7,373 bases of DNA from Polaribacter sp. (GCA_029245665.1 JAQWOW010000229.1:1-7373); one strand, 5' to 3'. Counted from the stretch's first letter, positions 1 to 6,962 are shown. A program made the numbers and translations. Notes: generated by a model not told the origin, from the letters alone.

Positions 1-1005
1 AATACCACAGATGGGATCAATAGTGGAATCAATCTTAGAAATAGAGTTGCTGATATTCTAGGAACCACTCAAACACTGGCTGACTATGATGTTACTTTTC
101 ATACTTCACTAATAGATGCAAATGACCTAAATAGCCCAGGAATACCAAACGATACCTCTCGTTCAAACACACCACCAGCCGGATTTACAACAGGCGATAT
201 CACTGAACAAACTATTTTTGTTCGTGTACAGGATAAAAACCCAAATGCTCAGTGCATTAGCAGTCCGACTTCTTTTAAAATAATAATAAACCCGATTCCT
301 AGTATTTCAACCACCATCACTCCTTTTCCCGTATGTGATGTGGTGACTCTTTCCGATCCTGACCCTAGAAATAGGATAGCTCAAAATATTGATTTAACTA
401 GTAAAAACAATGAGATTTTAGCAGGAAAAACAAATCATAGAGTAGCTTATTACCTTACGCCACAAGATGCTATAGACAATGTTGAAATAAACAATACAAC
501 AGATTTTCAAAATACAAAAAGTCTAACTGCATTCCCTACTGATTCTACTTCTGATGATCCGGCTATTCAAACCATCTTTGTAAAAGTATTTGATCTGGGA
601 GGGAATAAATGTACCTCAGTTTTTAGTACTTTTGAACTGGTCATTTATCCTGAACCCAATATTCCGTTAAATATTTCTGATTATTCTGATTGTGATAATA
701 TGACAGACATTGATGCTGATGATGCAAATGGCATAATTGGAAACATTACTCTAAAAAACAAAATACCTGAAATTCTTGCCAACTATAATCCTGCCGAATT
801 TGCAGATTTCTCTGTCAGTTTTTACACTTCTTTAACAGATGCTGAAATAGGTGATCCTACTAACGCTATCAATGAAAATACCTTTGAAAATAACTCAAAT
901 GGACAGCCTATTTTTGTGCGTGTAGAAAACATAAAAAATACCCCTATTATCTGTGTGAACACTCGTTTATCTTTTAATATAAATATCAATCCTTTACCAG
1001 ATTTT
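1..1005 (+). repeat. Three degenerate protein-level tandem repeats in the surface protein
   Basis: Three units of about 340 bases each (1-306, 307-663, 664-1005) encode the same pattern: an N-terminal stretch that in units 2 and 3 begins with a Cys-Asp pair (VCD, DCD), a strand with FHTS, YYLT or FYTS followed by an acidic 'DA' turn, a loop rich in Asn and Asp, a (T/P)IFV(R/K)V strand, a Cys-containing turn, and a proline-rich linker. Identity is visible only in translation; the DNA copies have diverged well beyond recent duplication. The first unit is cut by the window edge, so more copies probably lie upstream. Unit boundaries are approximate. Confidence 0.7.
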
Positions 1006-1809
1006 ACAGTGATGGGCGAAGAAAATATGGAGGATCCACAAATTGTCTGCTTGAATAACACACCTCTTACTTTAGAAGCTGAAAATCCTTTAGCAACATA
1101 CACATATCAGTGGACAAATGAAGTCGGAGATGTATTAGGTAATGATGCTACTTTAAAGGTAATTGCTGCTGGAAAATATACCGTAACAGCTTCTGACGTC
1201 TCTCCGATTGGATGCGCTAGAGAAAGAACTATTGTAGTCGAAGAATCTAACAGAGCAACCCTAGAGCAAAGCTTTATCACGATTATAGATGAAGCAAATA
1301 ATATTGGAAGTGAAGATACTATTTCTGTGAGGATAGATACTACAAACAATAATTTAGGCCCTGGAGATTATCAGTTTGCCATTTCAAATAACGATACTAA
1401 TGAACGATATCCATTTAGTGGGTATCAAGAAGATCCGTTTTTCGAAAACCTTGAAGGTGGTATTTACACCATTACCGTAAATGATAAAAAAGGGTGCTCT
1501 CCTGACACTGAATTACAAATATCTGTCATTCAATTTCCAAAGTTTTTTACTCCTAATGGAGATGGCAAAAATGATACTTGGAAGATAAAAGGAGCTAATA
1601 AAATATTTTATCCCAATAGCAGCATGAACATATTTAATAGATTCGGAACATTGGTCGCACAAATACCAATTGATAGTCAAGGATGGGACGGAACCTATAA
1701 CGGAAAAACACTCTCTTCTGATGATTATTGGTTTAGTGTTCAATTGATTCCTGCAGATACCAACAAGCCTCCAATTCTTAAAAAAGGACACTTCGCGTTA
1801 TTAAGATAG
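1..1809 (+). CDS. Large secreted surface protein, C-terminal part, with T9SS type B sorting domain (5'-truncated)
   Basis: The reading frame is open from base 1 and ends at TAG 1807-1809, giving 602 residues; the true start lies upstream of the window. GTG 340 is only an internal codon, because the same repeat architecture continues in frame before it. Three diverged units of about 100-120 residues come first (residues 1-102, 103-221, 222-335). Each holds a strand like VTFHTSLIDA or VSFYTSLTDA, then a TIFVRV or PIFVRV strand, a nearby Cys, and an INPxP or YPEP linker. An Ig/PKD-like segment follows (about 353-415, with YQWTNEVGD and GKYTVTASD), then a SprB-like segment (about 416-511, with GGIYTITVNDKKGC). 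The end (512-602, starting FPKFFTPNGDGKNDTW and containing YNGKTLSSDDYWF) matches the type B gliding/T9SS C-terminal domain. Inferred role: export by T9SS and attachment at the cell surface, as an adhesin or gliding-related protein. Ligand and full length are unknown. Confidence 0.9.
   Translation, partial: NTTDGINSGINLRNRVADILGTTQTLADYDVTFHTSLIDANDLNSPGIPNDTSRSNTPPAGFTTGDITEQTIFVRVQDKNPNAQCISSPTSFKIIINPIPSISTTITPFPVCDVVTLSDPDPRNRIAQNIDLTSKNNEILAGKTNHRVAYYLTPQDAIDNVEINNTTDFQNTKSLTAFPTDSTSDDPAIQTIFVKVFDLGGNKCTSVFSTFELVIYPEPNIPLNISDYSDCDNMTDIDADDANGIIGNITLKNKIPEILANYNPAEFADFSVSFYTSLTDAEIGDPTNAINENTFENNSNGQPIFVRVENIKNTPIICVNTRLSFNININPLPDFTVMGEENMEDPQIVCLNNTPLTLEAENPLATYTYQWTNEVGDVLGNDATLKVIAAGKYTVTASDVSPIGCARERTIVVEESNRATLEQSFITIIDEANNIGSEDTISVRIDTTNNNLGPGDYQFAISNNDTNERYPFSGYQEDPFFENLEGGIYTITVNDKKGCSPDTELQISVIQFPKFFTPNGDGKNDTWKIKGANKIFYPNSSMNIFNRFGTLVAQIPIDSQGWDGTYNGKTLSSDDYWFSVQLIPADTNKPPILKKGHFALLR
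1534..1806 (+). other. T9SS type B C-terminal sorting domain (gliding motility-associated CTD)
   Basis: These are the last 91 codons of the surface protein. Recognisable positions are FPKFFTPNGDGKNDTW at the start, a central NIFNRFG strand, GWDGTYNGKTLSSDDYWF, and the terminal strand GHFALLR. This arrangement is characteristic of the type B domain (TIGR04131-like) that directs flavobacterial proteins through the type IX secretion system. Compared with a type A domain, the 'TPNGDGxND' opening and 'WDGxYNGKxLxSxDYWF' block are diagnostic. Confidence 0.92.
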
Positions 1810-1818
1810 TAAGGAAAC

Positions 1819-1849
1819 TTTTAAATCTTAAAAAATACGGATACTTTTT
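1819..1849 (+). promoter_or_regulatory. Weak candidate promoter for uvrB, inside the terminator
   Basis: TACTTTTT at 1842-1849 differs from the Bacteroidota -7 consensus TAnnTTTG only in the last base. TTTT at 1819-1822, 19 bases upstream, resembles the -33 TTTG element. Transcription would start near 1855, so the uvrB message would contain only the right arm of the hairpin and about 20 untranslated bases. A second near-match, TATTTTTA at 1863-1870, would give an essentially leaderless message. Both matches are imperfect in very AT-rich DNA and may be chance. Confidence 0.25.
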
Positions 1850-1869
1850 TACAAAGTATCCGTATTTTT
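1831..1869 (+). terminator. Intrinsic terminator of the surface protein gene, abutting uvrB
   Basis: The arms 1831-1847 and 1853-1869 are perfect reverse complements over 17 bp, with the 5-base loop TTTAC. The right arm ends in five T and the left arm starts with five A, so the hairpin is symmetrical and could act in both directions. It begins 21 bases after the TAG of the surface gene. The only GC-containing core is TACGGATAC; the remaining pairs are A-T. The hairpin ends five bases before the uvrB ATG, which leaves little room for a separate uvrB leader. Confidence 0.85.
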
Positions 1870-1874
1870 ACAAC

Positions 1875-3863
1875 ATGGAATTTAAAATGGTGTCAGAGTT
1901 TTCTCCAACTGGAGATCAACCCCAAGCAATAAAAGAACTTGCGGAAAGTATCATTGGAGGTGAAAAATTTCAAACTTTGTTGGGAGTTACGGGTTCAGGG
2001 AAAACTTTTACAGTTGCAAATGTTATAAAAGAAGTAAAAAAACCAACACTCGTTTTAGCGCACAATAAAACATTAGCAGCTCAATTGTATTCTGAATTTA
2101 AACAATTCTTTCCGGAGAATGCAGTAGAATATTTTGTTTCTTATTATGATTATTATCAACCAGAAGCCTACATTCCAGTAACAGGTACCTACATCGAAAA
2201 GGATTTATCTATTAATGATGACATAGAGCGCCTTCGTCTGAGCACCACTTCCTCTCTACTTTCTGGCAGAAGAGATGTATTGGTCGTTGCATCAGTTTCT
2301 TGTTTGTATGGAATTGGAAATCCAACTGAATTTAAAAAAAACGTAATACCTATCGAAGTTGACCAACAAATACCAAGAACAAAATTTTTACATCAATTGG
2401 TAACCAGTTTATATTCTAGAACTGAACATGAAATAAAAAGTGGAACTTTTAAAGTAAAAGGTGATGTTGTAACAATTTACCCATCTTATGGAGATAATGG
2501 CTACAGAATTCATTTTTTTGGAGATGAAATCGAGGAAATAGAATCCTTTGATTTGGAGAGCAATGCCATCATAGAAAACTTTCAAGAACTCACCATATAT
2601 CCTGCAAATTTATTTGTAACTTCTCCTGATGTTCTGCAAAATGCCATTCATCAAATTCAAGAAGACATGATGAAACAAGTGGACTATTTTAAGGAAATTG
2701 GCAAACATTTAGAAGCAAAACGTTTAAAAGAACGCACAGAATTTGATTTAGAAATGATTCGTGAATTAGGGTATTGTTCAGGAATTGAAAACTATTCCCG
2801 TTATTTAGATGGTCGTGAACCTGGTACGAGACCCTTCTGCCTGTTAGATTATTTTCCTGACGACTATTTAATGATTATCGACGAAAGTCATGTAACGGTT
2901 CCTCAAACCCATGCGATGTACGGAGGTGATAGAAGCAGAAAAGAAAATTTAGTGGAATACGGGTTTAGATTGCCTGCAGCGATGGACAATCGTCCTTTAA
3001 AATTTGATGAATTTGAAGCAATTCAAAATCAAACTATTTTTGTGAGTGCAACTCCTGCAGATTATGAACTGCAAAAAACGGAAGGTATTTTTATAGAACA
3101 AGTAATAAGGCCAACAGGATTATTAGATCCAATCATAGAAATAAGACCAAGTCTAAATCAAATTGATGATTTAATTGAAGAAATACAGGTTCGAGTTGAA
3201 AAAGACGAACGGACCTTGGTTACAACATTAACCAAAAGAATGGCGGAAGAACTTACAAAATATTTGACAAGAGTGGATATCCGTTGTAGGTATATTCATT
3301 CTGATGTTGATACGCTAGAACGTGTTGAGATCATGCAAGATTTACGTAAGGGATTGTTTGATGTTTTGATAGGTGTTAATCTTTTACGAGAAGGATTAGA
3401 TTTACCCGAAGTTTCTCTAGTTGCTATTTTAGATGCTGATAAAGAAGGGTTCTTAAGAAGTCACAGGTCTATAACCCAAACTGTTGGAAGAGCAGCGAGA
3501 AATGTTAATGGTTTGGCAATTTTATATGCTGATAAAATAACCAATAGCATGCAGAAAACAATTCATGAAACCGAAAGAAGAAGAGAAAAACAAATAGCCT
3601 ATAACAACAAGCATAAAATTACTCCTACTCAAATAAATAAAAAAATTGATGATACATTAACTAAATCTGCAGTTTCTAGTTATCATTATGACAATGCGAT
3701 ACAAAAAGCAGCAGAGCAAGATCTTCAGTATTTACCGAAAGAAGAGATTGAAAAGAGAATTCGAGAAAAACGCAAGCATATGGAAGCTGCTGCAAAAGGA
3801 TTAGATTTTATAGTGGCTGCAAAATTACGAGATGAAATTGCTGTTCTAAAAGAAAAATTATAA
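1875..3863 (+). CDS. uvrB: UvrABC system protein B (excision nuclease subunit UvrB)
   Basis: UvrB is the cytoplasmic damage-verifying helicase-like subunit of nucleotide excision repair; UvrA loads it on DNA and it then recruits UvrC for the dual incision. The 662-residue product has the usual family length and shows all expected parts: the PTGDQPQAI entry motif (11-19), Walker A GVTGSGKT (37-44), the aromatic beta-hairpin that grips DNA (YYDYYQPEAYIP, about 90-101), CSGIENYSRYLDGR (301-314), the DESH box (336-339), SATP (391-394), the helicase motifs GVNLLREGLDLPEV (500-513) and QTVGRAARN (535-543), and a C-terminal UVR coiled-coil motif (about 623-660) that contacts UvrC. The start at 1875 gives MEFKMVSEF, matching the family N-terminus; ATG 1887 is possible but would cut conserved residues. 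It appears monocistronic, between a terminator upstream and one downstream. No sign of damage. Confidence 0.98.
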   Translation: MEFKMVSEFSPTGDQPQAIKELAESIIGGEKFQTLLGVTGSGKTFTVANVIKEVKKPTLVLAHNKTLAAQLYSEFKQFFPENAVEYFVSYYDYYQPEAYIPVTGTYIEKDLSINDDIERLRLSTTSSLLSGRRDVLVVASVSCLYGIGNPTEFKKNVIPIEVDQQIPRTKFLHQLVTSLYSRTEHEIKSGTFKVKGDVVTIYPSYGDNGYRIHFFGDEIEEIESFDLESNAIIENFQELTIYPANLFVTSPDVLQNAIHQIQEDMMKQVDYFKEIGKHLEAKRLKERTEFDLEMIRELGYCSGIENYSRYLDGREPGTRPFCLLDYFPDDYLMIIDESHVTVPQTHAMYGGDRSRKENLVEYGFRLPAAMDNRPLKFDEFEAIQNQTIFVSATPADYELQKTEGIFIEQVIRPTGLLDPIIEIRPSLNQIDDLIEEIQVRVEKDERTLVTTLTKRMAEELTKYLTRVDIRCRYIHSDVDTLERVEIMQDLRKGLFDVLIGVNLLREGLDLPEVSLVAILDADKEGFLRSHRSITQTVGRAARNVNGLAILYADKITNSMQKTIHETERRREKQIAYNNKHKITPTQINKKIDDTLTKSAVSSYHYDNAIQKAAEQDLQYLPKEEIEKRIREKRKHMEAAAKGLDFIVAAKLRDEIAVLKEKL

Positions 3864-3985
3864 AGTTACCCTAAAAAACTATATACTACCCATCATTAAT
3901 TTTGTCAATTCAAAAAGAGTTTTTGTTGTACGAATTACCAATATATAAAGAGATCTAAAACTACTTAATCATTAAATACAATAAA

Positions 3986-4014
3986 AAAAGCACCTCAAAA
4001 ATTGAGGTGCTTTT
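3986..4014 (-). terminator. Convergent terminator hairpin shared by sucC and uvrB
   Basis: Arms 3986-3998 and 4002-4014 pair over 13 bp (core GCACCTCAA / TTGAGGTGC) around a 3-base loop. On the minus strand the hairpin is followed by a run of seven T (complement of A 3983-3989), which makes it a strong terminator for sucC, starting 21 bases after its stop codon. On the plus strand there are only four T after the core, so it is a weaker but plausible end for uvrB. The remaining bases 3864-3985 hold no gene or other structure that I can see. Confidence 0.85.
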
Positions 4015-4035
4015 AACAAAAATATTAACTAATAA

Positions 4036-5232
4036 CTATGCTTCTAATACTTCTTGAACTTTGTCAGCAGCTTCTTGAAATTCTGTAGCAGAAATAATTT
4101 CCATTCCAGAATTATCTATTAACTGCTTAGCTTCTTTTGCATTTGTACCTTGCAATCTACAAATAATTGGCACTGTAATTTTGTCACCCATATTCTTATA
4201 TGCGTCTACAACACCTTGTGCAACTCTGTCGCAACGAACAATTCCTCCAAAAATATTCACTAAAATTGCTTTTACGTTTGCATCTTTTAAAATAATTCCA
4301 AAAGCAGTCTCAACTCTTTGCGCATCAGCTGTTCCTCCTACATCTAAAAAGTTAGCTGGTTCACCACCAGACTCTTTGATTAAATCCATTGTACCCATTG
4401 CCAAACCTGCTCCATTCACCATACAACCAACATTCCCGTCTAAATCTACATAATTTAAACCCGCAGCTTTTGCTTCAACTTCGATTGGGTTTTCTTCTCG
4501 CAAGTCACGCATTGCTGCATAATCTCTATGTCTGTATAGTGCATTTTCATCTAAGGAAACTTTAGCATCAACTGCCATAATTTTAGAATCAGATGTTTTT
4601 AAAACTGGATTGATCTCAAACATCGAAGAATCTGATTTTATGTAAGCAGTATATAAAGAAGAAACAAACTTTGTCATTTCTTTAAAAGCTACACCAGACA
4701 ATCCTAAATTAAAAGCAATTTTACGAGCTTGAAAGGGCATGATTCCTAGCAAGGGGTCTATTTCTTCTGTAAAAATTAAATGCGGTGTTTCTTCTGCAAC
4801 AGTTTCAATATCCATTCCCCCTTCAGTGGAATACATAATCATATTTTTACCAGTCGCTCTATTTAGTAAAACAGACATATAATACTCTTCTGGCTCAGAA
4901 TCTCCGGGATAATATACATCTTCACAAACTAAAACTTGGTGCACTTTTTTTCCTTCAACAGAAGTTTGAGGTGTGATCAACATCATTCCGATAATTTCAT
5001 TGGCAATCTTTTCTACTTGTTCTAAGTTTTTTGCCAACTTAACTCCACCACCTTTTCCACGCCCACCAGCATGAACTTGTGCTTTAATAACATGCCAACC
5101 TGTACCAGTTTCAGCGGTTAACTGTTTCGCAGCATCTATGGCCTCAACTTGGTTGCTCGCAACAATTCCACGTTGAATCCTTACGCCAAAACTGCTTAAA
5201 ATTTCTTTTCCTTGGTATTCGTGTAAATTCAT
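4036..5232 (-). CDS. sucC: Succinyl-CoA synthetase (succinate-CoA ligase), beta subunit
   Basis: SucC pairs with SucD to convert succinyl-CoA and NDP plus phosphate to succinate, CoA and NTP, the substrate-level phosphorylation step of the TCA cycle; it carries the nucleotide site and part of the active site. The 398 residues are full length. The ATP-grasp part shows MNLHEYQGKE (1-10), KAQVHAGGRGKGGGVKL (50-66), EGGMDIE (137-143), and the metal-binding region EINP (206-209) and VDAK (221-224). The C-terminal ligase part shows VNGAGLAMGTMD (272-283), ANFLDVGG (293-300), VNIFGGI (325-331) and RLQGTN (359-364). Residue 20 is Gln in the context VRIQR, as in GTP-type subunits, whereas E. coli SucC has Pro. 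sucD is not adjacent: the neighbours are convergent uvrB and a divergent ABC gene, so this is probably a one-gene unit. The ATG at 5230-5232 gives the conserved family N-terminus. Confidence 0.98.
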   Translation of the reverse strand: MNLHEYQGKEILSSFGVRIQRGIVASNQVEAIDAAKQLTAETGTGWHVIKAQVHAGGRGKGGGVKLAKNLEQVEKIANEIIGMMLITPQTSVEGKKVHQVLVCEDVYYPGDSEPEEYYMSVLLNRATGKNMIMYSTEGGMDIETVAEETPHLIFTEEIDPLLGIMPFQARKIAFNLGLSGVAFKEMTKFVSSLYTAYIKSDSSMFEINPVLKTSDSKIMAVDAKVSLDENALYRHRDYAAMRDLREENPIEVEAKAAGLNYVDLDGNVGCMVNGAGLAMGTMDLIKESGGEPANFLDVGGTADAQRVETAFGIILKDANVKAILVNIFGGIVRCDRVAQGVVDAYKNMGDKITVPIICRLQGTNAKEAKQLIDNSGMEIISATEFQEAADKVQEVLEA

Positions 5233-5254
5233 TTGTTAATGTTTAGTACAAGGA

Positions 5255-5262
5255 CAAAAATA
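5255..5262 (-). promoter_or_regulatory. Candidate -7 promoter element of sucC
   Basis: Read on the minus strand this is TATTTTTG, an exact match to the Bacteroidota primary-sigma -7 consensus TAnnTTTG. It lies 22 bases upstream of the sucC start codon, so transcription would begin about 15-18 bases before the ATG, a typical short flavobacterial leader. No convincing TTTG -33 element lies at the usual spacing; the nearest, TTTTG at 5275-5279 on the minus strand, is only 12 bases away. Confidence 0.5.
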
Positions 5263-5371
5263 CAAATTCATAAACAAAACCTTGCATAGTTTTCATTAAA
5301 AAAATCAAATATTTATACATAAATTTTATTCAAGAAATAAGTAATTATGACAGTCAAAAAAGAAGTAATAT

Positions 5372-5392
5372 TTTATGATGAATTATCATAAA
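5372..5392. repeat. 21-base inverted repeat (possible operator) in the divergent region
   Basis: TTTATGAT (5372-5379) and ATCATAAA (5385-5392) are perfect reverse complements around the 5-base spacer GAATT. The size and spacing would suit a dimeric regulator, but no T-run follows it, so it is not a terminator. It is 131 bases upstream of the lolD-like start and 140 bases upstream of sucC. In DNA this AT-rich an 8-bp dyad can arise by chance. Confidence 0.3.
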
Positions 5393-5522
5393 TAGCCTCA
5401 GGATTTACTTACAAATTTCAACTAATTATCAAAATATATCATTTCTTTTTAAATGTAAATATGAAGTCAACTGACTGTTTTTCTAATTTCTTTTTTATAC
5501 ATTCGTTAGAAAGTATTTAGGT

Positions 5523-6185
5523 ATGATCATAGGTAAAAACATTCACAAATATTACGGGGATGTAGAAGTATTAAAAGGTGTAAATTTACACATTAAAAAA
5601 GGTGAAATTGTTGCCATTGTTGGTCCTTCTGGAGCAGGAAAAACAACATTACTTCAAATATTAGGTACGTTAGACAAGCCTCTAAAGAAAGAAAACTTCG
5701 AATTAAAATTAAACAATATTTCAGTTAAAGAACTGGAAGACAAACACCTCTCTTCTTTCAGAAATAAACAGATTGGTTTTATTTTTCAATTCCATCAATT
5801 ACTGCCTGAATTTACTGCAATTGAAAACGTTTATATACCTGCATTAATTGGTGAAAAACCAAAACAAGAGGCACAAAAAAAAGCAAAAGAAATACTAACT
5901 TTTTTGGGGTTATCTCACAGAATAAATCACAAACCAAATGAACTTTCTGGAGGAGAACAACAAAGAGTTGCAGTAGCAAGAGCACTCATAAATAATCCTT
6001 CTGTAATTTTAGCAGACGAACCTAGTGGAAACCTTGATAGTGAATCTGCTAAGAATTTACATGAACTTTTTTTTAAACTACGAGATGAATTCGGACAAAC
6101 ATTTGTAATCATTACACACAATAAAGAATTAGCAAACATGGCTGATAGAACACTAACAATGATTGATGGAAAAATAAAAGAGTAA
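5523..6185 (+). CDS. lolD: ABC transporter ATP-binding protein, LolD-like (lipoprotein release)
   Basis: The 220-residue protein is a stand-alone ABC nucleotide-binding subunit with every catalytic motif intact: Walker A GPSGAGKTT (34-42), Q-loop Gln89, signature LSGGEQQ (141-147), Walker B VILADE (161-166) with Glu166, D-loop GNLD (169-172) and switch His199. The stretch FIFQFHQLLPEFTAIENV (86-103) and ADEPSGNLD closely follow E. coli LolD, the ATPase that powers transfer of lipoproteins from the inner membrane to the carrier LolA. Length also fits LolD (about 230). No LolC/LolE-type membrane partner is encoded beside it, so the partner would have to be elsewhere. A related role in the wider LolD/MacB/FtsE group (such as a MacB-like exporter) cannot be excluded. 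It leads a same-strand group, with the next gene 12 bases downstream. Confidence 0.85.
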   Translation: MIIGKNIHKYYGDVEVLKGVNLHIKKGEIVAIVGPSGAGKTTLLQILGTLDKPLKKENFELKLNNISVKELEDKHLSSFRNKQIGFIFQFHQLLPEFTAIENVYIPALIGEKPKQEAQKKAKEILTFLGLSHRINHKPNELSGGEQQRVAVARALINNPSVILADEPSGNLDSESAKNLHELFFKLRDEFGQTFVIITHNKELANMADRTLTMIDGKIKE

Positions 6186-6188
6186 AGA

Positions 6189-6196
6189 TAATTTTG
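6189..6196 (+). promoter_or_regulatory. TAATTTTG element directly before the DUF2400 start (weak promoter candidate)
   Basis: The eight bases match the Bacteroidota -7 consensus TAnnTTTG exactly, but they end one base before the ATG at 6198. Transcription starting the usual few bases downstream would begin inside the coding sequence, and no second ATG follows until codon 57. The only -33 candidate is TTG at 6163-6165, 23 bases away. More likely it is a chance match, or part of the A/T-rich translation start region of a cotranscribed gene. Confidence 0.15.
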
Positions 6197-6197
6197 T

Positions 6198-6962
6198 ATG
6201 AATCAAAAAGAGTTAAAAGAATTTTTAGACGAAAAAGTAATTCTCTATAACAATCAGAAATTTATTGATTCCGACCCCATACAGATACCACATCAATATT
6301 ATAAAAAAGAAGACATTGAAATTGCCGCATTTTTAACCGCAACAATTTCTTGGGGAAACAGAAAAATGATTATCAAAAATGCGTCTAAATTGATGAGTTT
6401 ACTTGATAATTCTCCTTATGATTTTGTTATAAATCATCAAGAAAGTGATTTAAAATCTTTAGAAAATTTTGTTCATAGAACATTTAATTCAACAGATCTT
6501 CAGCAATTTATAAAATCATTACAACATATCTATCTAAATTACCAAGGCTTGGAAAAAGTTATGATAGTAAAGGGTAAAGAAACATCCTATAAAAATGCCA
6601 TTCACTACTTAAAAAAAGTATTTTTTGAGATTTCTCATCAACAAAGAACACAAAAACACATTTCCGACCCGTTAAAAAATTCCGCAGCAAAAAGAATTAA
6701 TATGTTTTTAAGATGGATGGTAAGAAATGATAAAGCTGGAGTAGATTTTGGTATTTGGAAAACACACAGTCCAGCAAACTTATCCTGTCCTTTAGATGTC
6801 CATTCTGGAAACGTCGCAAGAAAATTAAAACTACTTTTAAGAAAGCAAAACGACTGGAAAGCACTTGCAGAACTGGATCATAAATTAAGAAAACTCGACA
6901 AAAAGGACCCTGTAAAATACGATTTTGCATTGTTTGGCTTAGGTGTTTTTGAAAAGTTTTAA
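6198..6962 (+). CDS. TIGR02757 / DUF2400 family protein, possible HhH-GPD-like fold
   Basis: This 254-residue protein of unknown biochemical function appears full length for the family. Recognised blocks are AAFLTATISWGNRKMI (43-58), AAKRINMFLRWMVRND (163-178), VDFGIW (182-187), CPLDVHSGNVARKLKLL (197-213) and DPVKYDFALFGLGV (237-250). There is no signal peptide or membrane segment, so it should be cytoplasmic. The order of a helical 'KRINMFLRWMV' block, then 'PLDVHSGNVARKL', then a terminal 'ALFGLG' helix resembles the part of HhH-GPD base-excision glycosylases that carries the catalytic Asp (P-x-D-x-H-V-x-R-V); Asp200 would be the equivalent. That likeness is my inference from motif order, not a demonstrated function. 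The start, 12 bases after the lolD-like stop, indicates cotranscription; no alternative ATG occurs before codon 57. Confidence 0.85.
   Translation: MNQKELKEFLDEKVILYNNQKFIDSDPIQIPHQYYKKEDIEIAAFLTATISWGNRKMIIKNASKLMSLLDNSPYDFVINHQESDLKSLENFVHRTFNSTDLQQFIKSLQHIYLNYQGLEKVMIVKGKETSYKNAIHYLKKVFFEISHQQRTQKHISDPLKNSAAKRINMFLRWMVRNDKAGVDFGIWKTHSPANLSCPLDVHSGNVARKLKLLLRKQNDWKALAELDHKLRKLDKKDPVKYDFALFGLGVFEKF

Larger units (their letters stand above)
5233..5522. other. Divergent intergenic region between sucC and the lolD-like gene
   Basis: These 290 very AT-rich bases separate two genes transcribed away from each other, so promoters for both should lie here. The sucC side has an exact TAnnTTTG element (5255-5262, minus strand). 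The right side has only TACATTCG at 5498-5505, one mismatch from the consensus and without a -33 partner, about 17 bases before the ATG at 5523. A 21-base dyad sits at 5372-5392. The longest start-to-stop frame I noted, at 5347-5391, would encode only 14 residues and is not supported as a gene. No RNA gene or riboswitch fold was recognised. Confidence 0.6.

Noticed and set aside
340..342. GTG as the start of the surface protein gene
   Set aside because: The same frame is open back to base 1 and encodes a further copy of the repeat unit, so the GTG is internal and the real start is upstream of the window.
822..1349. Minus-strand open frames of 93 and 80 residues opposite the surface gene
   Set aside because: They lie antisense to well-supported coding sequence, show no recognisable motif, and are best explained as shadows of the plus-strand gene.
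3864..3985. Search for a small gene or RNA between uvrB and the shared terminator
   Set aside because: The stretch is AT-rich, with stops in every frame and no stable stem that I could find.
5347..5391. Possible 14-residue ORF (MTVKKEVIFYDELS) in the divergent spacer
   Set aside because: It has no ribosome-binding context or known leader-peptide signature, and overlaps the dyad; a frame this short is expected by chance.
5465..5476. AGTCAACTGACT followed by T-rich sequence, as a terminator
   Set aside because: The stem would be only 5 bp with a 2-base loop, too small to fold, and no gene ends upstream of it on the plus strand.
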